Notes: generated by a model from the sequence alone, not told the origin. DNA of 64,000 nucleotides from Bacteroidota bacterium (GCA_013377005.1 JACABE010000007.1:1-64000); one strand, 5' to 3'; numbered from the stretch's first letter, positions 52,162-61,507 are shown. A program made the numbers and translations.

Positions 52162-52190
52162 AAAAAGCAGTCTTTACGACTGCTTTTTTT
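52162..52190 (+). terminator. Terminator of the M13 peptidase gene
   Basis: AAAAAGCAGTC, loop TTTAC, GACTGCTTTTT, then more T residues. Confidence 0.9.
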
Positions 52191-52468
52191 TGATAGTTCT
52201 AAAGTATTATTAAAGATTTAAAATAAATCTACCCGCAGCAAGCAGACGAGTTATCTTGATGGATTATTTGTCTTATTTTTCGCAGCAAGCGACTAGGAAT
52301 TTACCCAAAGAGATTAAATATAGAATAACTTTTCCTATGCCTTCAAGTTCATAATAACTTTTTAGTTGTATGAACTGATTCCTTTTATTTTCAGTCTTTG
52401 CAAGTATTCCAATGGCTATTTGTTTTGAGACATCAGTAATGCTTTTTTTAGCTCAACATATTGATTTT
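52191..52468. other. Gene-poor region with repeated CGCAGCAAGC and a broken minus-strand reading frame
   Basis: No intact gene. CGCAGCAAGC occurs near 52233 and 52279. On the minus strand between about 52430 and 52259 a protein-like reading (…KQIAIGILAKTENKRN… then …ISLGKFLVACCEK, stop) can be traced with no plausible start, apparently broken at a run of seven A residues. It may be a decayed gene or part of a dispersed repeat. Confidence 0.35.
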
Positions 52469-53428
52469 TTATAAAGGTTTCTTTTTTCGCAGCCATAGCT
52501 TATCCCCTACAACAGCGGGAGTTCCTTCTACTAATCTATTTTTCTTATACAAATGTTTTAATTTAATCCCATAAAGTTGGGAAATACTAAACATGGTTTC
52601 GTTAGCTTTTACAACATGAAACTCAGCAGAACCTTTGCGTCGTTTGGGTTGTAAATAAACTTTTTCGCCTTCCTTCAATAAGTAGTCTACAGAAAAATCG
52701 TTATACCGGTACAATTCACCCGGTTTCATTTCAAAATTTATCGCTATTTTATAAAAATTATCCCCCTTTTTTGCAAGAATAAATTTTATATTGTTATTTA
52801 AAAATACTTTGCGGTTGTTATTCCCTATTGTTACTACTTCAAAGTCTTCAATTTCATTAGTTTTAACTATCTTATTTTCTGTCGATTGAATATAGTTTTG
52901 AGATAAATAAGCACTATCCAGTTCAAATAATTTATTATCTTCAATAATTTTGATTAATAATTGAGGATACTTGGGATTTGTAGCATAGCCTGCATCTTTC
53001 AAGCCTTGTGCCCATGCTTTGTAGTCAGTTATGTTGAGTAAAAAAAGCGAAGCGTACCTAGTCCTTGTCGTTAAAAAACTAGAATGATCTTTAAATGACT
53101 CAAAAGCTGCTTTATACACTCTAAAACATTCATCTTTTGCATCATCATCTTTATAATATTTTTCTCCCAGCCAATCGCTTGTACATTTTATACCAAAATG
53201 ATTATTGGCTATAATCGCTAAATCACTATTACCATTTGCTGATTCTAAAATTCCTTGTGCCAATGTAATGCTTGCTGGAATTTTAAAATTTTTCATATTT
53301 TGTTGAGCAATCTCTTTATAGGTTTCAATGTAATCTTTAACAGTTATTTGTTGCTTTTCATTTTGGGCAAAAATGCTATAACAAGAACAAATAAGTAAAA
53401 AACTTATAATTTTATTAAGATATTTCAT
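52469..53428 (-). CDS. Exported glucosaminidase with two LysM domains
   Basis: 319 residues, signal peptide MKYLNKIISFLLICSCYSIFAQ. The glucosaminidase (lysozyme-like GH73) domain spans about 30-175 with ASITLAQGILESANGNSDLA (catalytic Glu62), NNHFGIKC and FRVYKAAFESFKDHSSFL. Two LysM-type repeats follow at about 216-262 and 269-317 (FHVVKANETMFSISQLYGI), which bind peptidoglycan. It would cleave N-acetylglucosaminyl bonds in peptidoglycan during growth or division. It is transcribed divergently from rsmG over a shared promoter region. Confidence 0.92.
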   Translation of the reverse strand: MKYLNKIISFLLICSCYSIFAQNEKQQITVKDYIETYKEIAQQNMKNFKIPASITLAQGILESANGNSDLAIIANNHFGIKCTSDWLGEKYYKDDDAKDECFRVYKAAFESFKDHSSFLTTRTRYASLFLLNITDYKAWAQGLKDAGYATNPKYPQLLIKIIEDNKLFELDSAYLSQNYIQSTENKIVKTNEIEDFEVVTIGNNNRKVFLNNNIKFILAKKGDNFYKIAINFEMKPGELYRYNDFSVDYLLKEGEKVYLQPKRRKGSAEFHVVKANETMFSISQLYGIKLKHLYKKNRLVEGTPAVVGDKLWLRKKKPL

Positions 53429-53473
53429 TAGTTGAAGATTGTAGTTTTAAAAGTAATTATCTATTATTAAGCA

Positions 53474-53489
53474 CAAAAGTATAATTTTG
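53474..53489. promoter_or_regulatory. Back-to-back -7 boxes of a divergent promoter pair
   Basis: CAAAAGTATAATTTTG holds TACTTTTG on the minus strand (53474-53481, toward the glucosaminidase gene) directly abutting TAATTTTG on the plus strand (53482-53489, toward rsmG). Only one RNA polymerase could use it at a time. Confidence 0.6.
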
Positions 53490-53567
53490 CAAATTCAAAT
53501 TTTTGTAATATGAATTTGTTTTTGCACAAAACAATGTTATAAAAAATAATACTAATATATTGTTTTT

Positions 53568-54185
53568 ATGAATATTATCAACAAATATTTTCCAGATATC
53601 AACTCGGAACAAATAGAGATGTTCGAGAAATTAATACCTTTATATACCGAGTGGAATGCAAAAATCAATGTAATTTCAAGAAAAGATATTGAAAATTTGC
53701 CAATTAACCACATTCTTCATTCGTTGGCGATAGCAAAAATTATTCGTTTTAGAAAAGGAACTTCTATTTTAGATGTTGGTACAGGTGGTGGTTTTCCAGG
53801 TATTCCGTTGGCAATACTATTCCCCGAATCTAATTTCCATTTAATCGATTGCATTGGCAAGAAAATAACCGTAGTAGAAGCAATTGTAACAGAATTGGGA
53901 CTTAATAATGTGACTTTTCAAAAAATAAGAGCTGAAGAACTCCATGCAACTTATGATTTTATTGTCAGCAGAGCCGTTACCAAATTACCTGAGTTTCAGG
54001 AATGGGTAAACAGCAAAATATCAAAAAACCAAAAGAACGAACGCCTTAATGGTATTATCTATCTGAAAGGGGGAGATTTAACAGAAGAACTTGTAGACAT
54101 TAGCCACAAAAATAAAGTTTTTGAGATTAAAGATTTTTTTGAAGAAGCGTATTTTGAAACAAAAAAAGTGGTTTACATTTATTAA
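53568..54185 (+). CDS. rsmG: 16S rRNA (guanine527-N7)-methyltransferase RsmG
   Basis: 205 residues, cytoplasmic. Typical RsmG start (LIPLYTEWNAKINVISRKDI), SAM-binding motif ILDVGTGGGFPGIPLA, acidic HLIDCIGKK after strand 2, and FIVSRAVTKLPEFQEW. It methylates N7 of G527 in 16S rRNA. It ends 9 nt before rlmI, so the two rRNA methyltransferases form an operon. Confidence 0.95.
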   Translation: MNIINKYFPDINSEQIEMFEKLIPLYTEWNAKINVISRKDIENLPINHILHSLAIAKIIRFRKGTSILDVGTGGGFPGIPLAILFPESNFHLIDCIGKKITVVEAIVTELGLNNVTFQKIRAEELHATYDFIVSRAVTKLPEFQEWVNSKISKNQKNERLNGIIYLKGGDLTEELVDISHKNKVFEIKDFFEEAYFETKKVVYIY

Positions 54186-54194
54186 ATTCTTATT

Positions 54195-55391
54195 ATGACA
54201 AACAATTATACAAAAATCATATTAAAACCAGGTAAAGAAAGATCTTTGCAACGCTTTCATCCTTGGGTTTTTTCAGGTGCAATTGAAGCTGTTACCAAAG
54301 AATTAACAGATGGAGAAATTGTAGAGATATTTGATTCGGAGAAAAAATACATTGCTACTGGGCATTATCAGGAAGAAGGAAGTATTACTGTTAGAATTTT
54401 CACCTTTGAGCAAGCCATTATCGATGATGATTTCTGGAAAAATAAAATTCAAAAAGCTATCAACTTGAGAAAAACTATAGGGTTGTTAGATAATAATACA
54501 ACCAATACTTTCAGGTTAGTTCACGGAGAAGGAGATTTAATGCCAGGCCTGATTATTGATTATTACGATGGCAATGCGGTAATTCAATTTCATTCTTACG
54601 GTATGTTTTTATTGAAAGATAGTTTTGTAAAAGTACTAAGAGAATTGTTGGGAGATCAGCTGAAAAGCATTTATAATAAAAGCGAATCTACGCTTACCAA
54701 AGGAGAAAGCAATGAAAACGAGAATGGATATTTGTTGAATGAAAAAACTTCTGAAATTATTGTAAAAGAATATGATAATCAGTTTATTGTAGATATTCAG
54801 GGAGGGCAAAAAACAGGTTTTTTTATTGACCAGAGAGAAAACCGAAAATTACTCGAAAAATATTGTGCCGGAAAAAAAGTATTGAATGTATTTGGCTATA
54901 CAGGAGGTTTTTCTGTATCTGCCTTAAAAGGAGGTGCCAGCATGGTTCACAGTGTTGACAGTTCGCAAAAAGCAATAGATTTATGTAATAAAAACATTGC
55001 CCTTAACTTTGGCACCATCGAAAATCATGCGTCTTTTGCTACCGATGCTTTTGATTTTCTTGAAAACATGGATAGTGACTATGATGTAATTGTGCTGGAT
55101 CCGCCTGCATTTGCCAAACATCTGCATTTAAGAGAAAAGGGATTGAAAGGCTATAGAAATATCAATAACAAGGTAATTCATAAAATTAAAAAAGGAGGTA
55201 TTCTTTTTACTTTTTCCTGTTCTCAGGCAATTTCAAACGAAGATTTCAGAACGATGGTGTTTACAGCCGCTGCTCAAGCCAAAAGAAAAGTCAAAATCCT
55301 GCACCAATTGTCGCAGGGACCTGACCACCCGATTAACATTTACCATCCAGAAAGTGAGTATCTAAAAGGATTAGTGCTGTATATAGATTAA
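54195..55391 (+). CDS. rlmI: RlmI-like 23S rRNA (cytosine-5) methyltransferase
   Basis: 398 residues. An N-terminal PUA domain (about 7-80, ILKPGKERSLQRFHPWVFSG), a linker domain with RLVHGEGDLMPGLIIDYYD, then a Rossmann-type methyltransferase: GFFIDQRENRKLL, VLNVFGYTGGFSVSAL, DVIVLDPPAFAK and the end FTFSCSQAI. This is the RlmI/YccW architecture. E. coli RlmI modifies C1962 of 23S rRNA; the exact target here is inferred. A very stable hairpin follows. Confidence 0.88.
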   Translation: MTNNYTKIILKPGKERSLQRFHPWVFSGAIEAVTKELTDGEIVEIFDSEKKYIATGHYQEEGSITVRIFTFEQAIIDDDFWKNKIQKAINLRKTIGLLDNNTTNTFRLVHGEGDLMPGLIIDYYDGNAVIQFHSYGMFLLKDSFVKVLRELLGDQLKSIYNKSESTLTKGESNENENGYLLNEKTSEIIVKEYDNQFIVDIQGGQKTGFFIDQRENRKLLEKYCAGKKVLNVFGYTGGFSVSALKGGASMVHSVDSSQKAIDLCNKNIALNFGTIENHASFATDAFDFLENMDSDYDVIVLDPPAFAKHLHLREKGLKGYRNINNKVIHKIKKGGILFTFSCSQAISNEDFRTMVFTAAAQAKRKVKILHQLSQGPDHPINIYHPESEYLKGLVLYID

Positions 55392-55410
55392 TTTTGATAT
55401 TCATTAAAAT

Positions 55411-55455
55411 AACAACAAGAGTCTGCTTATCTTTAGTAAGCAGACTCTTGTTGTT
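55411..55455 (+). terminator. Long-stem terminator after rlmI
   Basis: AACAACAAGAGTCTGCTTA pairs perfectly over 19 bp with its complement at 55437-55455 around a 7-nt loop, followed by TTTTAAT. Stem length is well above most terminators in the window. Confidence 0.85.
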
Positions 55456-55722
55456 TTAATAAGAGAATGTAAAATTGATTTACACCATATGTGTAGGTTT
55501 TATCCTACAATAATTTCAGAATTTACCTACAAGCTTTTACTTATTAAAACTGTATTTTTACATTATTAAAAACAAAATGATAGATACAAGTGTTTTATTT
55601 GAAAGCATACAAATTTAATTTCTCTCCTTTTCTAGGGATATCAAGTAAATAATAGCTCTTAAGATTGTAATTTCAATTGTTTTTTAATTGTTTTTTAATT
55701 ATTTTTTATTAAATGATTACCA
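55456..55722. other. AT-rich intergenic region, no gene seen
   Basis: Together with the terminator it makes a 331-nt gap. It ends in three near-copies of TTTTTTAATT (about 55677-55705) just before the lipoprotein ATG. Nothing else recognised. Confidence 0.5.
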
Positions 55723-56121
55723 ATGAAAGCAAAATTTATTTTATTCTTTTTTTTAATACTTACAATTGGAATTTTCAGTTGTAAAAAAGAAGAAGTCGTT
55801 ATTCCAAATCTTAACTCAACTGTTTCTTCGGATAAACCTAATAATATGTCAGAATTAACATCTGCAGCTAGCTTTAGTTGGCAGACAGTAAAAAATGTGA
55901 AAGTAAAAATACAAGGATCTCATTTTATGACAGCTACTATTAAAAATATAAATGGTGATTTATATTTCAGAGGTGTTATTAAACCAAACATAAAGCTTGA
56001 AACAAACATCACAATTCCAACATCTATCAATGATGTTATAGTTCAATATGGACAATTTTCAAAGAAAGTTGCCATATCAAATAATACTATTGATTGTATA
56101 TTTGATTTGAATAGTTTTTAA
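55723..56121 (+). CDS. Small lipoprotein
   Basis: 132 residues. Signal peptide ending GIFSC (Cys20) with KKEE after it, a lysine/acidic start common in Bacteroidota lipoproteins. The mature domain is beta-rich (TVKNVKVKIQGSHFMTATIK and LETNITIPTSINDVIVQYGQ). It resembles the short lipoprotein domain often found before LruC proteins. The LruC gene starts 20 nt later, so they are probably one operon. Confidence 0.65.
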   Translation: MKAKFILFFFLILTIGIFSCKKEEVVIPNLNSTVSSDKPNNMSELTSAASFSWQTVKNVKVKIQGSHFMTATIKNINGDLYFRGVIKPNIKLETNITIPTSINDVIVQYGQFSKKVAISNNTIDCIFDLNSF

Positions 56122-56141
56122 TTTAAAAATGGATAATTAAT

Positions 56142-57635
56142 ATGAAAACTATAACCACTGGTATTGGAATAATATTATTCGTTGGGTTAATATTGACTTC
56201 CAGCACACATGCTCAGTTAACATTAACTTGCGAGTCTGGCAATAAAACCAATGAAACATCAGCTTGCTGGGATTTAGAAACTGTTAGTTATGTAAATGAC
56301 AATTTAGCAATTACCGGAAGTTATTCAGTTCAAAGCAACCTATTAACAAATCCTCTGCCTACTGCTTGCTTTATCAAAACACCATGGATGAAAATGGGTT
56401 CTGGAAATATTACATTTAAAGCAAAATTAAGTGCAGCAAACGGAACTACCAGAGGAATTATTTTTTCTTATATTGCTTATGAACCACTTAATCCGCCATA
56501 CTATGAAGCAACTCCTGTAATTTTTGATTCTACTAAATGGAGTTCTATAAATACTAATCAGAAAACTATTTCTTCTACTATACCAACTTCAATAGCTAAT
56601 TCTGATAAAGTTTATAAAATTAGAATTAGTTTTGTCGGAACAGGAGGAGATTCGAGAATTTATGGTGATGATTTTGTTATACCCGGAAATTATTGGTCTA
56701 ATTCAGCCAATAATTGTTCGCCTTTGCTAACAATTCAAGATACAGATAATGATGGTGTTGAAGATATTCAGGATGCGTTTCCAAATAATCCATACAGAGC
56801 AAATAAATATTTTTTCCCTATACAAAATCATTTTTCATCTTTAGCTTTTGAGGATTTATGGCCAGCAAAAGGAGATTTCGATTTCAATGATGTGGTGGTT
56901 GATTATAATTCGGAAGTAATATCAGATGTAGAAAATCAAGTAGTTGAAATAGATTATCAGTTTAAAGTTCGTGCTATTGGAGCAAGTTTTAAGAATGGAT
57001 TTGGATTTGAATTAACTAATATAAATCCAAATTCAATAAGAAATGTTACCGGAGCTATTATAAAACCAGGAAGTATATATTCGATAGCAGCTAATGGAAC
57101 AGAAAATGGGCAAACAAGTGCAACTATAATAGCTATTGGAAATGTATATGATGTTTTACCTTATCCTGGAGGAAATACTACAGGCGTTAATACAACATTA
57201 GGGGCTCCTTACTCCACACCTCAAATTATTAACATTAAAGTTAGCTTTATTGAAAATGGAGTAGCCGGATCTTCCGGACCAGTAAATATCTCTCAGTTAG
57301 GCTCCAATACATTTAACCCTTTTATCATTGTAAATCAAAATAGAGGAAGAGAAGTTCACTTAGCAGACCACAAACCTACTTCATTAGCAAATACTGCTTT
57401 ATTTGGAACACTTCAAGATGACAGTAATCCTGGAATCGGAAGATATTACAGAACAAAAACAAATTTACCTTGGGCTATTAATACTTACCAAAGCTTTCAA
57501 TATCCTATTGAAAAAACAGAAATTACAAAAGCATACTTAAAATTAATCGACTGGGTTATAAGTAATGGTACACAATATAATGATTGGGATTCAAACACAG
57601 CATATCGAGTAAATTCCTATATTTTCAATCATTAG
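56142..57635 (+). CDS. LruC-domain secreted protein
   Basis: 497 residues with a signal peptide (MKTITTGIGIILFVGLILTSSTHAQ). A jelly-roll-like N-terminal part (about 30-190) is followed by a calcium-binding-type stretch DTDNDGVEDIQDAFPNNPYRA, then FPIQNHFSSLAFEDLWPAKGDFDFNDVVVDY, the signature of the LruC domain (TIGR04456), to the end. LruC proteins were named from Leptospira and occur on the surface of Bacteroidota. No T9SS sorting domain is visible. Ligand unknown. Confidence 0.85.
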   Translation: MKTITTGIGIILFVGLILTSSTHAQLTLTCESGNKTNETSACWDLETVSYVNDNLAITGSYSVQSNLLTNPLPTACFIKTPWMKMGSGNITFKAKLSAANGTTRGIIFSYIAYEPLNPPYYEATPVIFDSTKWSSINTNQKTISSTIPTSIANSDKVYKIRISFVGTGGDSRIYGDDFVIPGNYWSNSANNCSPLLTIQDTDNDGVEDIQDAFPNNPYRANKYFFPIQNHFSSLAFEDLWPAKGDFDFNDVVVDYNSEVISDVENQVVEIDYQFKVRAIGASFKNGFGFELTNINPNSIRNVTGAIIKPGSIYSIAANGTENGQTSATIIAIGNVYDVLPYPGGNTTGVNTTLGAPYSTPQIINIKVSFIENGVAGSSGPVNISQLGSNTFNPFIIVNQNRGREVHLADHKPTSLANTALFGTLQDDSNPGIGRYYRTKTNLPWAINTYQSFQYPIEKTEITKAYLKLIDWVISNGTQYNDWDSNTAYRVNSYIFNH

Positions 57636-57687
57636 GAATTTATTAATTGTTCTGATTAGTATAATTTATATTTGTTACAAGCTGGTT

Positions 57688-58914
57688 TTAAGGGCAATAT
57701 TCTTCTACTTTTGATAAAGCTTCTTCGTAACCTAAACTTGCTGCTGCTTTTAAATCTTCACAACTTCCTTTTTTATCTTTTTGGATGCTTTTAATAGCTC
57801 CTCTCATATAAAAAGCTTCGCCATCTTGTTTTATCTTTATCGCTTCATTTAAGTCCTCTATGGCTAAATCATATCTTTTCTGATACATATATACCTTCGC
57901 TCTACCCTTTAAAGCTTCAATATTTTTGGGATTAATAATCAAAACTCTTTTAAAATCAGCCATTGCCGGAACTGCTTTATTAAGCTTAACATATAATTCT
58001 GCACGCTTAATCAATGCGTCTTCGTTGTCACGTTCTGAATTGATAACCTTCGAATAATCTTTCAAAGCTGCATCATTATTGCCCAAAACTGAATTACAAT
58101 AAGCTTTTTTAATAAATACTGCAGGCAAAGATACTTTAAGTACAATTGTCAACTGCGTATAATCTGCCAATGCTTCAGTGTATTTTTTTATTTGAAAATA
58201 AGCGTCACCTCTTTCGGCTAAAATTTCTTTTAAATTATAATTCAACGAAATCAATTTTGTAAGGTCGTTTATTGCTGTTGTCGGATTTCCTTTTTCCCAG
58301 TTTAGTTTTGCTCTTTCGTGATATGCTTCTGTATAATCGTTCTTTAATGTTATGGCTTTAGTGAAATCATTATTAGCTTCAGTGTATTTTTTCTGTTTAG
58401 CATATACGTTACCTCTTTCAAAATACAATACAGAATTTGACTTTTCATACTCTATTGATTTATTATAATCTGCCAGTGATTTTTCATAATCGTGGCTTTC
58501 TTCATACATTATGGCTCGTTTTTGATAAACACTTGCAAAATTGGGTTTAATATTAATCGTTTTATTAAAATCGCTTAAAGCAGCTTTATAATTTTGTTGT
58601 TTTAAATAGTAAATTCCTCTGTAGAAATATACTAAATAATAATCTTTATTTTTTGAAATAGAAGTATTATAGTCTTTTAAAGCTTCTTCATTTTTACCCA
58701 ATGCAAAAAAACAGTTTCCTCTATCTGCAAAAGCTTCATAGTAAAATGGACTTTTTGTAATAATTTTATTATAAACCTCAATAGCTTCAATATATTTGTT
58801 TTTATGCATCAAATCAACCGCATCACTGTACATTATAGCTGATGACTGCGAAAAACCGTTTTGAAAAAAGATAATAAATCCTATTATTGAAAGATAATTT
58901 TTAATTTTTAGCAT
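57688..58914 (-). CDS. Exported tetratricopeptide-repeat protein
   Basis: 408 residues with a signal peptide (LSIIGFIIFFQNGFSQ). About eleven consecutive 34-residue TPR units cover the whole mature protein (for example KYIEAIEVYNKIITKSPFYY, EALKDYNTSISKNKDYYLVY and YLAIEDLN-like YDLAIEDLNEAIKI). The end (KGSCEDLKAAASLGYEEALS) is Sel1-like. It probably acts as a periplasmic protein-protein scaffold. No partner is indicated by its neighbours. Confidence 0.88.
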   Translation of the reverse strand: MLKIKNYLSIIGFIIFFQNGFSQSSAIMYSDAVDLMHKNKYIEAIEVYNKIITKSPFYYEAFADRGNCFFALGKNEEALKDYNTSISKNKDYYLVYFYRGIYYLKQQNYKAALSDFNKTINIKPNFASVYQKRAIMYEESHDYEKSLADYNKSIEYEKSNSVLYFERGNVYAKQKKYTEANNDFTKAITLKNDYTEAYHERAKLNWEKGNPTTAINDLTKLISLNYNLKEILAERGDAYFQIKKYTEALADYTQLTIVLKVSLPAVFIKKAYCNSVLGNNDAALKDYSKVINSERDNEDALIKRAELYVKLNKAVPAMADFKRVLIINPKNIEALKGRAKVYMYQKRYDLAIEDLNEAIKIKQDGEAFYMRGAIKSIQKDKKGSCEDLKAAASLGYEEALSKVEEYCP

Positions 58915-58922
58915 TGTTATAG

Positions 58923-58930
58923 TAATTTTG
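58923..58930 (+). promoter_or_regulatory. -7 box of pdxH
   Basis: TAATTTTG lies 16 bases before the ATG at 58947. Leader of about 11 nt. Confidence 0.5.
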
Positions 58931-58946
58931 TGAAAAATTTAAAATC

Positions 58947-59591
58947 ATGCAAGACGAGATTGCAAAAATAAGGAAAGATTATAAAAAATTTCAATTAATC
59001 GAAAGCAATATTGATTCCAATCCTTTTAAACAATTTGGGAAATGGGTGGATGAAGCTCTTGCAGCAGAAGTGGAAGAACCTACTGCTATGACACTTGCAA
59101 CAATTTCAACCAAAGGTTTTCCTTCAGCTCGTATTGTTTTATTAAAAGGTTTTGACGAAAAAGGATTTTGTTTTTTTACTAACTACGAAAGTCGTAAAGG
59201 TAATCATATAAAAAAAAATCCAAATGTAGCATTGGTTTTCTTTTGGAAAGAATTAGAACGACAAGTTCGCATTGAAGGAGAAGTAGTAAAAGTATCTCAA
59301 AAAGAATCGGATGCTTATTTTGCAACCCGCCCATTTGAAAGTCAGGTAAGTGCTAGCATTTCGGAACAAAGCACTACTATTCCCGATAGAAATTATATAG
59401 AAATGCTTCACCAGTTATTTTTAAAAAAGCAAAGTAACAAGCCCATTCAACGTCCTGAAAACTGGGGTGGTTATCGCGTAATTCCCAGAAGAATTGAGTT
59501 TTGGCAAGGAAGAGAAAATCGCCTTCACGACCGCATTAAATATTGCAGCAAAGATGCAAAAATCTGGAAAATAAAGAGAATAGCACCGTAA
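58947..59591 (+). CDS. pdxH: Pyridoxamine 5'-phosphate oxidase
   Basis: 214 residues, cytoplasmic FMN enzyme making pyridoxal 5'-phosphate from the pyridoxamine or pyridoxine phosphates. Landmarks: EPTAMTLATISTKGFPSARIVLLKGF, GFCFFTNYESRKGNHI, ALVFFWKELERQVRIEG, and the C-terminal signature EFWQGRENRLHDRIKY. Length matches PdxH. It is transcribed divergently from the TPR gene. Confidence 0.96.
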   Translation: MQDEIAKIRKDYKKFQLIESNIDSNPFKQFGKWVDEALAAEVEEPTAMTLATISTKGFPSARIVLLKGFDEKGFCFFTNYESRKGNHIKKNPNVALVFFWKELERQVRIEGEVVKVSQKESDAYFATRPFESQVSASISEQSTTIPDRNYIEMLHQLFLKKQSNKPIQRPENWGGYRVIPRRIEFWQGRENRLHDRIKYCSKDAKIWKIKRIAP

Positions 59592-59744
59592 ATGTTTTTA
59601 ATTCTAACACTTTAATAAAAAGATGGTGTTATCCAAAGTTTATCATTTAATAGTTGAATTTTTGCTATATTGAGAATCTTTTATTCAAGATAAAACTTAA
59701 TTTTAAAATTAATAAATTACATTCCTAAATATTGATTTTTTCAG

Positions 59745-59752
59745 TATTTTTG
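59745..59752 (+). promoter_or_regulatory. -7 box of the gatD-like gene
   Basis: TATTTTTG, about 53 bases before the ATG at 59806. Confidence 0.4.
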
Positions 59753-59805
59753 TACATTAAATATTATTAAGCAAACAGATTTTAAATCTACCTAAATCAA
59801 TAATA

Positions 59806-61191
59806 ATGAGTGAAGATTTTTTTCAGGGATATAAAGGAGCATCCTTAGAAGTGCTAAAAAAATACAATGTTCGCGTTTGGGGGCAAGCCAATGTAAATAC
59901 AACCAGAGGCATTTTTCAAGGAACAATTTTACCACGTTCAGAAAATGATGATGACCAACATATTGTTATGAAAATAATTACGGGTTATAACATTGGTGTT
60001 GATATTGCCAACATTACAGAAATGCATGAAACTGGATATAAAAAAGCCAATTACAAAATTCCTGAAAAAGAATTTCCTTATACTGAGGGTTTCCCAAAAG
60101 TTAAATTAATTGGAACAGGGGGGACAATTGCTTCACGTCTTGATTATCGTACAGGAGCTGTAATCCCAGCTTTTTCTCCCGGTGAATTATATGGAGCCGT
60201 TCCTGAATTAGCTGATATTTGTAACTTAACAACCGAAAAAGTTTTCGCAGTATTCAGCGAAAATATGGGCCCTGAACAATATAAAAAACTTGCTATTGCT
60301 ATTGGAAAAGAAATAGAAAACGGTATTGATGGTATCATTATTGGTCATGGTACCGATACGCTTAGTCATACCGCAGCAGCTCTTACTTTTATGGTTCAGA
60401 ATTCACCTGTACCTATTGTTTTGGTTGGCTCTCAACGTTCTTCAGATCGCCCGAGTTCTGATGCAGCTCTCAATTTGATGCATGCAGCCACAGCAGCAGG
60501 TCATGGAAATATTGCCGAAGTTATGGTTTGTATGTTTGGTCCTACTTCCGACGAATATGGTTTGTTACATCGCGGAACTCGTGTTCGTAAAATGCATTCT
60601 TCCTATCGTTCCACATTTAGAACCATTGGAGATGTTCCTTTGGCAAGTGTTACCCGCAAAGGTGTTGTTCCTATAAAACCCGAATACAATCATCGTCGAA
60701 AAGACAGAAACGTTACCATTCTCCCCTATTTCGAAGAAAAAGTTGCTATCATCTATTATTACCCAAATATGCAACCTGATATGATTGATTCTTTGGTTGA
60801 AAATGGTTATAAAGGAATTATCATTGCAGGTACAGGTTTGGGTCATGTTAACAAACCATTATATCCTGCTATCGAAAGAGCTACTGCAAAAGGTGTTCAT
60901 ATGTTTATGTGTGTACAAACCTTATGGGGCTACGCCCATATGTTTGTTTATGATACAGGTAGAGATTTAATGGCAAAAGGTGTAATACCTGCTATGAATA
61001 TGTTGCCTGAAACTGCTTATATCAAACTGGGCTGGGTGCTTGGTCAAACAACTGACCCTGTAAAAGTTCGTGAAATGATGCTAAAACCTATAAATGATGA
61101 AATCACTCCACGTGAACCTTATAATGGTTATTTGATTTACCAAGGTGGCGTTAAAGAAGTGGAAGAGTTTATTAAAAAAGTGCATAAATAG
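59806..61191 (+). CDS. gatD: GatD-type asparaginase (archaeal Glu-tRNA(Gln) amidotransferase subunit D)
   Basis: 461 residues. Residues 1-90 match the SH3-like N-terminal domain of GatD (GIFQGTILPRSENDDD and ITGYNIGVDIANI), which plain bacterial asparaginases lack. The amidase part has TGGTIAS (Thr107), GHGTDT (Thr183, Asp184), VGSQRSSDRPSSDA and RVRKMHSSYRSTF (Lys262), so the glutaminase site looks intact. In archaea GatD releases ammonia that GatE uses to turn Glu-tRNA(Gln) into Gln-tRNA(Gln). No gatE is present in the window. It may work with a distant partner or as a free glutaminase/asparaginase. Archaeal-like origin is likely. Confidence 0.88.
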   Translation: MSEDFFQGYKGASLEVLKKYNVRVWGQANVNTTRGIFQGTILPRSENDDDQHIVMKIITGYNIGVDIANITEMHETGYKKANYKIPEKEFPYTEGFPKVKLIGTGGTIASRLDYRTGAVIPAFSPGELYGAVPELADICNLTTEKVFAVFSENMGPEQYKKLAIAIGKEIENGIDGIIIGHGTDTLSHTAAALTFMVQNSPVPIVLVGSQRSSDRPSSDAALNLMHAATAAGHGNIAEVMVCMFGPTSDEYGLLHRGTRVRKMHSSYRSTFRTIGDVPLASVTRKGVVPIKPEYNHRRKDRNVTILPYFEEKVAIIYYYPNMQPDMIDSLVENGYKGIIIAGTGLGHVNKPLYPAIERATAKGVHMFMCVQTLWGYAHMFVYDTGRDLMAKGVIPAMNMLPETAYIKLGWVLGQTTDPVKVREMMLKPINDEITPREPYNGYLIYQGGVKEVEEFIKKVHK

Positions 61192-61507
61192 TATTTTTAA
61201 GCATATAAACGTTGAGACTTTTCAGCTATTTTTAATAATAAACAATGTATTTTATAGAAAAATCAATCAGTTAATAATCCTATTTTTATTTTTAGGTTAA
61301 TGTTTAGTTAAATAATTTTTATTCTAATATTAATATTAATCAATTAAAATTCTATTTCTAAAAACAATTATTAATCAGTCGTTTAAACGGATTTCTATGT
61401 TAAATATGTATTAAGCATTTTTAAAAGCTAAATAAACGTCGAAATATTTATTTACTTTGCAAAGTTTTTAACTACAAAGAAATTAATACTCACTAATATA
61501 AAAAAAA
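61192..61507. other. AT-rich intergenic region, no gene seen
   Basis: It contains the 10-bp palindrome CGTTTAAACG (61380-61389) and a near-match to a -7 box (TACTTTG) about 50 nt before the receptor gene. No terminator of standard form follows gatD. Confidence 0.45.
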
